Assembly (NCBI RefSeq): GCF_010378095.1
Contig: NZ_WNJL01000037.1
Location: forward strand, 372,001-436,000
Source of the DNA: Acidithiobacillus ferrianus
GTDB taxonomy: Bacteria > Pseudomonadota > Gammaproteobacteria > Acidithiobacillales > Acidithiobacillaceae
Reading direction: 5' to 3'
Length of the DNA: 64,000 nucleotides
Part shown: in pieces, positions 51,940 through 61,002 of the stretch
Layout of the letters: every line of letters starts with the position of its first letter
Position numbering within the stretch: position 1 is the stretch's first letter
The notes under the pieces: generated by a model
What the model was told of the DNA's origin: nothing
Databases searched by the model: none
The model's input: the letters and a program-made list of their open reading frames with translations, nothing else
Translations under genes and position numbers: made by a program

Positions 51940-52115
51940 GGTTCAAGACGGTATCTGTCGGGGCGGCTATCATGTGCTCTACCAGCGCCTGCCCAAGATC
52001 GATGTGCTCGTGTGGGATGACTGGGGGCTGGAAACCCTGACTGATCGGAGCCGACATGACCGCCTGGAGATCCTGGATGACCGTTACCAAACCGGTTCCA
52101 CCCTAAACACCACAA
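51940..52115 (+). pseudogene. IS21 IstB ATPase relic
   Basis: GGYHVLYQRLP joined directly to KIDVLVWDDWGLETLTDRSR and HDRLEILDDRYQTGSTL matches IstB on both sides of an internal deletion of about 25 residues, and the Walker A region is absent. It forms the boundary between the IS110 element and core genes. It reads on the plus strand. Confidence 0.75.
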
Positions 52116-52163
52116 AAGCCAACAAGCACCCCAGTCCGTGCCGACTGAGCCGCATCAAACGTA

Positions 52164-52943
52164 TCATCGCGCCACCGTCACCGGCGTACCGATGTGCATC
52201 ATTCCATAGGCCCTTTGTGCCGCCTTTAACGGTAGCTCCACACAACCGTTACTTTGCCGAAACCCGTACGCAAGACGTGGGAAATAGTGTACCGCACGGC
52301 CATCCCAGAAATAATTGACGAAGCGCACGCCTGAATCGTTATAACACTCGCCATGGGGAAAACAACCGGTCATTCGCGTACTCAGAAAGCGCGCGTAGAC
52401 TGCCCAGGTACCGTTGGGGGTGATCGCACCGGGCACCCCGGTATTGGTCAGACTTTGCAACACCCATTTACCCCTATTCGTTTTCGCGTTGTACCGCCAA
52501 ATGGACAAAGTTTCTGGCGTACCTTTGCGCACATAAACCCACACAAACGGCTTTGGCGCGCCTTCCCCGTGCCGATGGGCGGCAAGGACGGCCGCATAAA
52601 GGCGATGGCGGTTGCCCTGATCAAACCAGTCGCTGCTTTGGTTAGACCATGGCAGTCCGTGCACCTTGGCAAAAAAATCCAGGGCACCGAAGAGCAAGGG
52701 CGATCCAGGAGAATCCGGGGTGAGCGCCTGCAGTGCGGACGGCGTGCCTGACGGCCATAACCACCAAATTTGTGGATTTGCCCCGCGTAACCCGGTCCAG
52801 CCCACTTGGCCGGGCAAATAGTGCATTTGCACGAGCGCGCGGGCAGCGCGCAACCAAGCCGGTGCCAGCGCTATTGCCGCGGGTGCGCCGCCAGTAGCAG
52901 AAGCAAGCCACAGCAGGAACATCGGAATCCATACCCTTTTCAT
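52164..52943 (-). CDS. L,D-transpeptidase (YkuD-like)
   Basis: A 259-residue exported enzyme that crosslinks peptidoglycan. MKRVWIPMFLLWLASATGGA is a signal peptide (start ATG 52943, with an in-frame ATG at 52961). The C-terminal YkuD domain has GAITPNGTWAVYARFLSTRM, then the catalytic cysteine in GFRQSNGCVELPLKAAQRAY, where the usual HGC is SNGC. Other Cys residues (GCFPHGECYN) may form a disulfide. It overlaps the alcohol dehydrogenase gene by 4 bp. Confidence 0.82.
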   Translation of the reverse strand: MKRVWIPMFLLWLASATGGAPAAIALAPAWLRAARALVQMHYLPGQVGWTGLRGANPQIWWLWPSGTPSALQALTPDSPGSPLLFGALDFFAKVHGLPWSNQSSDWFDQGNRHRLYAAVLAAHRHGEGAPKPFVWVYVRKGTPETLSIWRYNAKTNRGKWVLQSLTNTGVPGAITPNGTWAVYARFLSTRMTGCFPHGECYNDSGVRFVNYFWDGRAVHYFPRLAYGFRQSNGCVELPLKAAQRAYGMMHIGTPVTVAR

Positions 52944-53947
52944 GTCTCGCGTTCCTGCCATGCCCCCATAACCAGCGCCGCCGCACCGTGGATCGCGCCG
53001 CGCCTGAGATCCGCTAACGCGACATTTGCCTTGGCCAAGGGATACGTCGTGATATGGCTTTGCACCGGAACGCGCCGTGCCAGTGGGAAATAGTCCTCAG
53101 CATCTTTGCGCGTCAGATTGGCAATAGATCGCACCTGTCGCTCCTCCCAGAGTAAGGAATAGGGGAAAGCTGGGATATCCGACATGTGAATCCCCGCACT
53201 GATCACCATGCCACCCTTCTTAACCGCCCGAAGCGCAACAGGTATCAGGGCTCCAACCGGCGCAAACAAAATTGCCGCATCCAGCGGTTGCGGCGGTAGG
53301 ATATCCGATCCACCTACCCACACGGCCCCCAATTTAATCGCCAAATTCTGGGCCTCACTATCGCCGGGGCGGGTAAATGCATAGACCTCCATGCCCTGGT
53401 AACGTGCTACCTGAATCAGTAAATGTGCGGCGGCGCCGAATCCATAAAGACCCAGGCGTCGGCTCCCCTCCGCAAAACGCAAGGCCCGAAAGCCGATGAG
53501 TCCTGCACACAGCAGCGGGGCACCTTCCGGATTGGCGTAAATGTCTGGAAGAGGGAAGCAGTAACGCGCATCGGCAACCATATATTCGGCATAACCGCCA
53601 TCCACGGTGTAACCATGAAAACGCGCCTGCTCACAAAGATTCTCCAGCCCTGCGCGACAATATTCGCAGGCACCGCAAGTCCATGCGAGCCAGGGAATCC
53701 CCACCATCTGTCCATTCTGTAAGGAAATATCGGGGCTTCCTACCGATTCTATCTGGCCGACTACTTCATGGCCGGGAACGAGTGGTAGTTTGGGGTTCGG
53801 CAATTCACCGTCCACTACATGCAGATCGGTACGGCATACTCCGCACGCCAGTATTTTTACCTGGACCTGACCGGGCTGTGGCTGCAGCCGTGGCAATTCA
53901 GTGAGCACCAAAGGCTTACCCACCTCTTCCAGAACCATGGCATGCAT
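52940..53947 (-). CDS. Zinc-dependent alcohol dehydrogenase
   Basis: A 335-residue medium-chain dehydrogenase. Catalytic zinc ligands are in ACGVCRTDLHVVDG and PLVPGHEVVGQIESVG; the structural zinc site is CGACEYCRAGLENLC; the cofactor fold is RRLGLYGFGAAAHLLIQVAR near 165. It belongs to the group of alcohol dehydrogenases acting on primary alcohols or aldehydes. The start at ATG 53947 has an excellent ribosome site (AAAAGGAGG). It is co-transcribed with the L,D-transpeptidase gene. Confidence 0.88.
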   Translation of the reverse strand: MHAMVLEEVGKPLVLTELPRLQPQPGQVQVKILACGVCRTDLHVVDGELPNPKLPLVPGHEVVGQIESVGSPDISLQNGQMVGIPWLAWTCGACEYCRAGLENLCEQARFHGYTVDGGYAEYMVADARYCFPLPDIYANPEGAPLLCAGLIGFRALRFAEGSRRLGLYGFGAAAHLLIQVARYQGMEVYAFTRPGDSEAQNLAIKLGAVWVGGSDILPPQPLDAAILFAPVGALIPVALRAVKKGGMVISAGIHMSDIPAFPYSLLWEERQVRSIANLTRKDAEDYFPLARRVPVQSHITTYPLAKANVALADLRRGAIHGAAALVMGAWQERET

Positions 53948-54177
53948 GAAACCTCCTTTTAATCGCCACATATCTTCCATGTAGACGCACCACCGCGGAT
54001 TTACAGAAAGCAACAAGCCTGACTCCGCAAATTGTAGACCAGTCAGCGATGGTCTCGTCGCCAGCCATGGCACAGAGGGCGGCGCCCGCCCACCCACAAC
54101 ACCCGCCACGACAGGGGCACTCCGTATGGAACCGCAGAGTGATGCACACGACCCTGGTGCGGAAATCTACTGCTATA

Positions 54178-54305
54178 ATGAAACGAGCTTGCGTTGATAT
54201 CAGCGAGACTGACAACGAGTTCCTGATCAAGGCGGAAATAACCCGGGGTCAAGAAAAAAGATGTCAAGGTCGGTGTGGACAATGGCGTGCTTACCATATT
54301 CTGAC
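54178..54305 (+). pseudogene. Hsp20 (small heat-shock protein) relic
   Basis: RACVDISETDNEFLIKAEI followed, after a one-base frameshift near 54240, by GVKKKDVKVGVDNGVLTIF matches the start of the alpha-crystallin domain. Both ends of the gene are missing. It lies in the about 500 bp gap between the alcohol dehydrogenase and the coiled-coil gene, in which I see nothing else coding. Confidence 0.75.
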
Positions 54306-54454
54306 CGCCCAGTCTGCCGCAGGCGCGCAGCCAGTCGGCGAAGGTCCTGGGAGCGAGGGCTAGGGTGATACTTATATTTGTCCGTTGACTCGCGCTGGCG
54401 AGGCCGTCGTGCGGAATACCTGGACCATGTGCGAAAGCCGCTGCGCGGCGGCCG

Positions 54455-54801
54455 CTAACCTTTTCGCAGTTCCTGCAGGTCTCGCTCCAGTTTTTCCAGG
54501 CGGGTAAGGATGGAGTCGGGATAGGTCGGCTGCTTGGCATTGAGGATGGCGGAAGTCAGTGCGTCCAGCCTGGCGTTGAGCCGTTACTCATTACATCGAT
54601 GCGGCCATCCAGGCGGGAGAATCCTTCTTCCACGCGCTCGATCAGACGGTCGATACGGCTATCCAGGCGCTCGATATGACGCCCGTTTTCCTGGACTTCC
54701 TTTTCCATCGCATCGAGTCGCAGACGCAAGGCTTCCACGCCGGGGGCGATCACACCCTCCAGCATCTTGCGCAAACTGTCGATGGTTTCCTGTATGTCCA
54801 T
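54455..54801 (-). pseudogene. Coiled-coil protein, frameshifted
   Basis: From ATG 54801 the minus strand reads MDIQETIDSLRKMLEGVIAP, then heptad-like HIERLDSRIDRLIERVEEGF to DVMSN. A one-base shift near 54585 is needed to continue into RLNARLDALTSAILNAKQPT and LEKLERDLQELRKG with stop at 54455. The restored product would be about 115 residues, mostly coiled coil, with no known function. As written the frame stops early in a different sequence. A sequencing error cannot be ruled out. Confidence 0.6.
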
Positions 54802-54930
54802 GAGCGCAGTATGGCGGCGAGATCCTGAAAGAACAAGCATCGAGGCTGGCGCGCTTGCCGCTTTTTGAGGCGATAGCGGAAGACTCCGCCGCCGTTTTCG
54901 AAGGAGATCGCCATGCACGAACGAACACCC

Positions 54931-56205
54931 TCACCTCCGGTATACCACCCGCCCCTCCACCAACGTATATCGCACCTGCCCGCGCAACTCCCATTGTCCG
55001 TAAGGCAGATTCCGCCCGTGACTCCACTGGAGCGCGGGTTCCACGATGCAATAGGCCTCGGGGTCAAAGATACAGAGGTCAGCGGGAGCGCCGGCCACCA
55101 GGGATGGCGCGGGCAGGCCGATGGCGCGGGCAGGGCCGACACTCAACAGACCCAGCACCGTCATCATGTCCACCACCCCTTCATCCACCAGCCGCAGTGC
55201 AAGGGGCAGGAGCCATTCGACCGCGGCGATACCGAAGGGCGCCTGGGTAAAGGTCATGCCCGCGCGATCCACGCCCCAGGGGCTGTGGTCGCTACTGATG
55301 GCCGTGATAGCACCGGTGGCTGCGGCGAGACGCAGGGCATCGCGCTCTGCCGCAGGACGCAAAGGCGGCAGGGTCTTGGCGTGAGGGTTGAAGAAACCGA
55401 CATCCTGCTCGGTGAGCAGCAGGTGGTGGATGCTCACCCCACAACTCACCGGTTCACCCCGCTGACGCGCCGCCGCGACCTCGGCAACCGCGGCGACCGT
55501 ACTCAAGTGCGGAAAATGAATGGGACAGCCGCTGAGTGCGGCGATGGCGATGTCCCGCTGCACGCCGATCTGCTCCGCCGCCGCCGGACGTCCGGGCAAA
55601 CCCAAGCGGATGCTCGAATGGCCCTCGTGCATCACCCCCTGGGCCGCCAGTTCCGCTTCTTCGCCATGGAGCCATACCGGCAGGCCGAGATCCGCCGCGT
55701 AGCTCAGGGCCAGTCGCAACAAGGCCGCACTGGCCACGGATGCCTTGGCCTGACTGAAAACGATGGCGCCCGCTTCCGCCAAGCCCGCCATCTCGGTCAA
55801 CGCCGCACCCTGCAGCTGGGTCGTAAGGGCACCGGACAGATGCACCTTGGCCAAGTCCAGGCGATCCGCCAGCGTGCGCTGCGCTTGTAGGACGGCTGGG
55901 TTATCCGCCATGGGCTGGGTGTCCGGGCGCAGTACGACCTGGGTCACCCCACCCGCCACCGCCGCGCGCAATTCGCTGGCGAGATCACCATCCCGTCCGT
56001 GACCGGGCGTGTGCCCCTGAAAAGCGGTCTCGATGAAGCCGGGGCAGGCGATCAGCCCGCTGCCATCCAACACCTCTTCCGCCGTAAAGCCGACAGGCAG
56101 CGTGCCCCGCGCGACGATTCGGCCATCCGCCATGGCCAGATCCGTGACCGCATCAAACCCGTCATGGGGGTCCATCACCCGAATGTTGCGTATCATCCTG
56201 CGCAT
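54931..56205 (-). CDS. pyrC': Dihydroorotase-like protein lacking the HxH metal motif (PyrC')
   Basis: A 424-residue dihydroorotase homologue directly downstream of pyrB. The first metal motif, normally PGFxDxHxHxREPG, reads PGFIETAFQGHTPG (about residues 55-68), so both histidines are replaced by Ala and Gln. Later motifs remain (VWLHGEEAELA, IHFPHLSTVAA, ISSDHSPW). Such inactive PyrC' proteins occur as structural partners of aspartate transcarbamoylase in Pseudomonas-type pyrBC' complexes. I therefore expect a structural role here. It begins 5 bp after pyrB. Confidence 0.85.
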   Translation of the reverse strand: MRRMIRNIRVMDPHDGFDAVTDLAMADGRIVARGTLPVGFTAEEVLDGSGLIACPGFIETAFQGHTPGHGRDGDLASELRAAVAGGVTQVVLRPDTQPMADNPAVLQAQRTLADRLDLAKVHLSGALTTQLQGAALTEMAGLAEAGAIVFSQAKASVASAALLRLALSYAADLGLPVWLHGEEAELAAQGVMHEGHSSIRLGLPGRPAAAEQIGVQRDIAIAALSGCPIHFPHLSTVAAVAEVAAARQRGEPVSCGVSIHHLLLTEQDVGFFNPHAKTLPPLRPAAERDALRLAAATGAITAISSDHSPWGVDRAGMTFTQAPFGIAAVEWLLPLALRLVDEGVVDMMTVLGLLSVGPARAIGLPAPSLVAGAPADLCIFDPEAYCIVEPALQWSHGRNLPYGQWELRGQVRYTLVEGRVVYRR

Positions 56206-56210
56206 GGCCT

Positions 56211-57194
56211 TCACTCCCCACCCGCCGCGCCCGCGAGGATGGCGAGCACCGCCATCCGCACCGCCAGACCATGGGCCACCTGTTGGAGAATCACCGCCTG
56301 CGCGCCATCGGCCACCTCCGAGGCGATTTCCACCCCGCGGTTCATGGGACCCGGATGCAGCACCAGCGCGCCGGGGTCCGCCCATCGCAGCCGCTCCGGC
56401 GTCAGTCCGAACCGACCGTGGAACTCATCCAGGCTAGGCAGACGGTGCGACACCATGCGCTCCCGTTGCAGGCGCAGGGCGCAAATCACATCCACGCCGC
56501 GCAAACCGGCCCGCAGATCGTGGTAGACATGCACCCCCAGCGCCGAGAGCGCCTCGGGCACCAGGGTACTTGGGCCGATGACGCGAATTTCCGGGCAGCC
56601 GAGAATGGACAAGGCATGTATCTGCGAGCGCGCCACCCGCGAATGCAGCACATCGCCGACAATGGCCACCACCCGGTCTTCGATGGGTCCCGCCAGGCGG
56701 CGGATGGTGAACACGTCCAGCAAAGCCTGCGTCGGGTGGGCATGTTGGCCATCGCCGGCGTTCACCACCAGCACCGAGTCGCCAAGATGGCGGACGACCA
56801 GATGGGCCGCCCCCGCCTCCGGGTGGCGAATGACGAAACCATCCACCTGCATGGCCACCAGATTATCGACCGTATCCATGAGGGATTCGCCTTTGCTGGC
56901 GCTACTGGTGCCGACAGCGATATTCAGCACATCCGCCGAGAGGCGTTTGGCGGCCAGTTCAAAGGTGCTGCGGGTGCGCGTGCTGTTCTCAAAGAAGAGG
57001 TTGACGATGGTGCGTCCGCGCAGGGTGGGGGTCTTTTTGACACTGCGGTTCGCGATACTGAGGAAAGACTCCGCCGTATCCAGTATCTGGAGCAGTTCCC
57101 GCTCCCGCAGACCTTCGATACTCAGCAGGTGGCGGAGTCGGCCCTGTGCGTCGTATTGCAGGTTACCTTCACCAAAACGCAGGGTGGCACTCAT
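56211..57194 (-). CDS. pyrB: Aspartate carbamoyltransferase catalytic subunit
   Basis: ATCase condenses carbamoyl phosphate and aspartate, the first committed step of pyrimidine synthesis. The 327-residue protein has the carbamoyl-phosphate signature [19 protein letters not shown], plus [26 protein letters not shown] and [14 protein letters not shown]. There is no regulatory pyrI in view; instead a pyrR and an inactive PyrC' flank it. It overlaps pyrR by 4 bp. Confidence 0.95.
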   Translation of the reverse strand: MSATLRFGEGNLQYDAQGRLRHLLSIEGLRERELLQILDTAESFLSIANRSVKKTPTLRGRTIVNLFFENSTRTRSTFELAAKRLSADVLNIAVGTSSASKGESLMDTVDNLVAMQVDGFVIRHPEAGAAHLVVRHLGDSVLVVNAGDGQHAHPTQALLDVFTIRRLAGPIEDRVVAIVGDVLHSRVARSQIHALSILGCPEIRVIGPSTLVPEALSALGVHVYHDLRAGLRGVDVICALRLQRERMVSHRLPSLDEFHGRFGLTPERLRWADPGALVLHPGPMNRGVEIASEVADGAQAVILQQVAHGLAVRMAVLAILAGAAGGE

Positions 57195-57697
57195 GGCTGC
57201 GGTCCCCGCTGCTCCAACTCCAAACGGAGCGGATCGGGGCCGCGCAGTTTGATATGTTCGCCCGCGGTGGCGTTCAGGCGCAACGCGGCGACGTCGGCGG
57301 TCACCGGTAATTCGTGCCCGCCGCGATCCACCAGCACGGCCAGACGGATGCGGGCAGGCCGTCCATAGTCGAAAATTTCGTTCATCGCGGCGCGCACCGT
57401 GCGACCAGTGTACAGGACATCGTCGATCAGGATGAGGTCGCGGCCCTCCACGTCGAAGGGAATATCCGAGGCGCGCACCTGGGGGTGCAGGCCGATCTGG
57501 CTGAAGTCGTCGCGATAAAAGGAAATGTCCACCTGCCCCAGGGGTTGCTGCAAGCCGAGCGCGGCGTGGAGGGTGCGCGCCAGCCAGACGCCGCCGGTAA
57601 AAATGCCGATCATCGCCGTTTGCTCCGGGTCGATGAGGGGGCGCAGATCACGCGCCATGCCCTCCAACAGTGCGGTCACGTCCCAGTCCGTTGTCAT
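57191..57697 (-). CDS. pyrR: PyrR bifunctional regulator / uracil phosphoribosyltransferase
   Basis: A 168-residue phosphoribosyltransferase-fold protein. The PRPP-binding loop is [21 protein letters not shown], with [14 protein letters not shown] at the front and [12 protein letters not shown] at the back. PyrR senses UMP and in Gram-positive bacteria binds the pyr mRNA leader; here it is just upstream of pyrB, so it may regulate that gene. ATG 57697 is chosen because homology starts there; the frame is open further upstream. Confidence 0.9.
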   Translation of the reverse strand: MTTDWDVTALLEGMARDLRPLIDPEQTAMIGIFTGGVWLARTLHAALGLQQPLGQVDISFYRDDFSQIGLHPQVRASDIPFDVEGRDLILIDDVLYTGRTVRAAMNEIFDYGRPARIRLAVLVDRGGHELPVTADVAALRLNATAGEHIKLRGPDPLRLELEQRGPQP

Positions 57698-58125
57698 GTG
57701 TGTCTCCCGGCACGATGAAAAGTCCACAAAATTTCGCAGGCTGCGGCCTGATCCCGCAAACGATTCCGCTTTTTCTCGGAAAAGGTGCGATCTTTCAGGA
57801 GCCATTCGGCGGCATGGCTACTCAGACGCTCATCCACCCAATGGATAGGCAACGGGAAACGCCGTTGCAACCGTTCGGCAAAATTGCGCACCCGGTCCAC
57901 CATGCATCCCTCACGGCCATCCATGTGCAGGGGCAAACCCAGGACCAGCGCGCGGGGTTGCCATTCTCTGAGGATACGCGCGAAGCCCTCCCAATCCGGA
58001 CCACGCTCGCCATTGCGCAGGGTGGCGATCCCTTGCGGCGCCAGACCGGATTCTCCCAGAACCGCGATTCCGATACGGCGCTCCCCGAAGTCTATCCCGA
58101 GCAGCGGCCCATCCCGCTCAGGCAT
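57694..58125 (-). CDS. yqgF: RuvX/YqgF-family RNase H-like protein
   Basis: A 143-residue RNase H-fold protein taking part in 16S rRNA 5' maturation or Holliday junction metabolism. LLGIDFGERRIGIAVL is the first acidic motif (residues 9-24), ALVLGLPLHMDGREG the second and IHWVDERLSSHAAE the third, which are the YqgF catalytic positions. ATG 58125 is used; ATG 58137 lies inside yqgE. It overlaps both neighbours slightly. Confidence 0.92.
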   Translation of the reverse strand: MPERDGPLLGIDFGERRIGIAVLGESGLAPQGIATLRNGERGPDWEGFARILREWQPRALVLGLPLHMDGREGCMVDRVRNFAERLQRRFPLPIHWVDERLSSHAAEWLLKDRTFSEKKRNRLRDQAAACEILWTFHRAGRHT

Positions 58126-58684
58126 GACCCGCCGCACCGCTGAGCAGACGCATGTCTACCCCCAGCAGGCGCGCCGCGGCCTGCCAGCGCTCACTGGCGG
58201 GCAGATCGAAGATCACCGCCATGTCCAGGGGGCCGTGCAGCCAAGCGTTTTCTTTCAGTTCCTCTTCCAGTTGCTGCGCGCCCCAGCCGGCATAACCCAG
58301 CGCCAGCAGGTAGCGCTGCGGCTCCTCATGCTGGGCAATGGCCTGCAGGATATCCGACGAACTGGTCAGGGCCAGATCATCATTCACTTCCAGACTGGAG
58401 AGCCATTCACCCCGCGGAGCGTGCAGAATGAATCCGTGCTGAGGCTGCACCGGCCCGCCCCAGTATACCGGGCGATGAATCATTTCCTCGGACGGCTGGA
58501 TATCCACCGCGCGCAGGGCGTCGGACATATTGATGTCCACCAGGCGGTTGATGACCACGCCCATGGCGCCTTCGACACTGTGCTCGCAGACCACGATCAC
58601 GGTGCGGTCAAAAACGCCGTCGTGCAGGCCCGGCATGGCGATGAGCAGATGATTTTTGAGAGAAGAAAAGGTCATAAGTCCCAT
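58118..58684 (-). CDS. yqgE: YqgE/AlgH family protein
   Basis: A 188-residue protein of the UPF0301 (AlgH) family. NHLLIAMPGLHDGVFDRTVI near residue 11, then EGAMGVVINRLVDINMSDAL, VYWGGPVQPQHGFILHA and the C-terminal GYAGWGAQQLEEELKENAWL are the family hallmarks. The exact function is not settled. It commonly stands next to yqgF, as here. ATG 58684 or 58675 could be the start; neither has a strong ribosome site. Confidence 0.9.
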   Translation of the reverse strand: MGLMTFSSLKNHLLIAMPGLHDGVFDRTVIVVCEHSVEGAMGVVINRLVDINMSDALRAVDIQPSEEMIHRPVYWGGPVQPQHGFILHAPRGEWLSSLEVNDDLALTSSSDILQAIAQHEEPQRYLLALGYAGWGAQQLEEELKENAWLHGPLDMAVIFDLPASERWQAAARLLGVDMRLLSGAAGHA

Positions 58685-58744
58685 GATACGTGTTTTAACG
58701 CGAAAACGGCAGATACCGTGATCGATCGCCACGGATCGGGCGCA

Positions 58745-59683
58745 TCACCGCCCTCGTTCCAGACGTTGCCAGAGCAGTTCTGCCGCGTCGATCCCGAAGA
58801 AGCGCCTGATCTCCCGCGCCCCGGTGGGGCTGGTGACATTGATCTCCGTCACATACCCGCCAATCACATCCAGACCGACAAAGAGCAGGCCCGCGGCGCG
58901 CAAGGCCGGTCCTATCGCCGCGCAGATCTCCTGATCGCGGTCATTCAGCGGCGCCGCCACCCCGGTCGCCCCCGCCACCAGATTGCCGCGAAAATCCGCG
59001 GCCGAAGGCACCCGCAGCAGGGCACCCGGCACGGGCACACCATCCACCATGAGAATCCGTTTGTCGCCCTCGCGGATGGCGGGCAGGTAACGCTGCGCCA
59101 TCACGTAACGCTGACCCCAGCCCGTCACCGTCTCCAGAATGCTGCCCACATTCCGGTCCCGCCGGTGCAGATAGAATACACCCTCCCCCCCCCGCGCCGA
59201 GAGCGGTTTGACGACGATCTCGCCATGCTCGACGAGAAAGGCTCGTAAATCCCCAAGATCGCGGCTGACCAGCAAGGGTGGCAGAAACTCCGGGAAATGC
59301 AGGGCGTAGAGTTTTTCGTTGGCGTTACGCAGACTGACCGGATCGTTGACCACCCAAGTCCCCGCGTGCTCCAGCAGATAACAGGCGGTGAGATACTCCA
59401 GATCCACGGGCGGGTCCTTGCGCATCAACACGACATCCATGTCGGCGAGGGGCCGTTCCTCGGGTTCACCCAGCGTGCTGTAATCTTCCACGCCGTCACG
59501 CGCAACGACGGCCCGCAATCGTCCCCAGGAACGTCCTTCGCGCAAAAAGAGATCCGCCGGGGTAAAGACCCAACACGCATGCCCGCGCGCCTGTGCCGCC
59601 AGCAACATGGCGAAGGTGGTGTCCTTGGCGGGCTTGATCCCGGCGATGGGGTCCATGAGCACAGCGGCTTTGAGCACGCTCAC
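58745..59683 (-). CDS. gshB: Glutathione synthetase
   Basis: GshB adds glycine to gamma-glutamylcysteine. The 312-residue ATP-grasp protein has VLMDPIAGIKPAKDTTFAML, VVLMRKDPPVDLEYLTACYL, VVKPLSARGGEGVFYL and FVGLDVIGGYVTEINVTSPT (ATP and Mg ligands). GTG 59683 overlaps the gshA stop codon, and a second GTG at 59677 is possible. With gshA upstream it forms a complete glutathione pathway. Confidence 0.94.
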   Translation of the reverse strand: MSVLKAAVLMDPIAGIKPAKDTTFAMLLAAQARGHACWVFTPADLFLREGRSWGRLRAVVARDGVEDYSTLGEPEERPLADMDVVLMRKDPPVDLEYLTACYLLEHAGTWVVNDPVSLRNANEKLYALHFPEFLPPLLVSRDLGDLRAFLVEHGEIVVKPLSARGGEGVFYLHRRDRNVGSILETVTGWGQRYVMAQRYLPAIREGDKRILMVDGVPVPGALLRVPSAADFRGNLVAGATGVAAPLNDRDQEICAAIGPALRAAGLLFVGLDVIGGYVTEINVTSPTGAREIRRFFGIDAAELLWQRLERGR

Positions 59684-60993
59684 AGCGCAGACTCCCGCAC
59701 CACATCCTGCACTCGCCAGTCCGCCATTTCCCGCGCCGCAGCCACCAACGCCAGGCGGGCGATCACCCCATAGGCGTAATAACGGTTCACCGGCGCATCG
59801 GGAGGTGATTGCCGGCAGGGGGCCACACAAGTCTGCCCAAAGGCCATGGGCTCGAAGTGCGCGCCCGGCGCATTGAGATTCTCGTCCCGCCCACGCTCCG
59901 TATGCACTCGATAGAAGCCACCCAGTACCTGCTGGCCGATCATGTACACCACCGGTTCCGCCACCGCCTCCCGGGCCGTCTGCTCGAAGGTATAAACGCC
60001 CTCCTGGATGAAGACATCGCTGACTGGCAGCCCTTCCTTGCTCTTGGCCATACGGCTGCGCTCCTTCCGGTTGAGATCGAGAAACTCCTCGCCCGAATAT
60101 GCCGTCATGATGCCCATGCCGTAAGTGCCGGCGTCGGCCTTGACGATGACAAAGGGCCGTTGACGGATACCGTAATGCGCATAACGCTCGCGGGTGATCT
60201 CCAGGACCGCATCCACATTGGCGACCAGGCATTCACGGCCCTCTGAACGCATAAAATCGATGCCCTGGCAGCGGCGGAAAATCGGGTCGATCAGCCAGGG
60301 GTCGATGCCGATCACCCCCGCCAACTCCTGTGCCGCAGAGCGATAATGGGTGAAATGCTGGGATTTGCGACGGCTACGCCAGCCCGCCGCCAGAGGAGGC
60401 AGAATAGGCTGCTCCAGATCCGCCAATATTTCCGGTACGCCGCCAGACAAATCGTTATTCAACAAGATCAGCTGCGCATCGAAGCCGGCTATCGCGATAC
60501 GTCCGCCCTCCCGCCGCAGTGACTCCAGGATCAACCGGTTACCCGAGGGCAACGCATAGACCGAGCGATCCTCCAAAGTCAGTGAGCCCACCCGTACTTC
60601 CAAGCCGGACAGTTCCAGCAGCTCGCGCAGCCGTGCCACGTTTTCCAGGTAAAAGAGGTTACGGGTGTGGTTTTCCGGGATCAGCAGTATCCGCTCCAGA
60701 CCCGGATGATACTGATTGAGAAAGTGCTGGATCGCGGTCACATAGAGCGCGGAAAAATCTGGATTGAGATTGTTGAATCCCGCCGAAAACAGGTTGGTAT
60801 CCACGGGCGCCAGTTTGAAACCCGCATTGCGCAGGTCCACGGAAGCATAAAAAGGCGGCGGCGTCCGTTGCCATTGCCCGCGGAACCAGCGCTCGATCGC
60901 ACACTGTTCGGCGATCAGGTGCCGCTCGATATCCAGCAGAGCCTCCACCCGGTCCGTGGCCAGGAAAGGGATGTCCCGCAACACTTCTGTCAT
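59680..60993 (-). CDS. gshA: Glutamate-cysteine ligase (A. ferrooxidans family)
   Basis: A 437-residue enzyme of the third, non-GshA/non-plant type of glutamate-cysteine ligase first defined from Acidithiobacillus ferrooxidans. Visible stretches include WFRGQWQRTPPPFYASVDLR, LIPENHTRNLFYLENVARL, VKADAGTYGMGIMTA and DVFIQEGVYTFE, and a C-terminal NRYYAYGVIARLALVAAARE. It makes the first step of glutathione synthesis. It starts 9 bp after the gltA stop and overlaps gshB. Confidence 0.9.
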   Translation of the reverse strand: MTEVLRDIPFLATDRVEALLDIERHLIAEQCAIERWFRGQWQRTPPPFYASVDLRNAGFKLAPVDTNLFSAGFNNLNPDFSALYVTAIQHFLNQYHPGLERILLIPENHTRNLFYLENVARLRELLELSGLEVRVGSLTLEDRSVYALPSGNRLILESLRREGGRIAIAGFDAQLILLNNDLSGGVPEILADLEQPILPPLAAGWRSRRKSQHFTHYRSAAQELAGVIGIDPWLIDPIFRRCQGIDFMRSEGRECLVANVDAVLEITRERYAHYGIRQRPFVIVKADAGTYGMGIMTAYSGEEFLDLNRKERSRMAKSKEGLPVSDVFIQEGVYTFEQTAREAVAEPVVYMIGQQVLGGFYRVHTERGRDENLNAPGAHFEPMAFGQTCVAPCRQSPPDAPVNRYYAYGVIARLALVAAAREMADWRVQDVVRESAL

Positions 60994-61002
60994 ATGTTTA
61001 TC

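Larger units (their letters stand above)
50746..51955 (+). mobile_element. IS110-family insertion sequence
   Basis: The element starts near 50746, where the autotransporter frame breaks, and ends shortly after the transposase stop at 51936. It has a long left non-coding end of about 220 bp and a short right end, the layout of the IS110 (not IS1111) group. No long terminal repeats are evident, as expected for this family. Its right flank is an IS21 istB relic rather than the missing autotransporter end, so the insertion was accompanied or followed by a deletion. Exact ends are uncertain by about 15 bp. Confidence 0.75.

Noticed and set aside
54043..54540. Minus-strand open frame opposite the hsp20 relic
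   Set aside because: It covers relic and intergenic sequence in the wrong strand and carries no convincing family motif.
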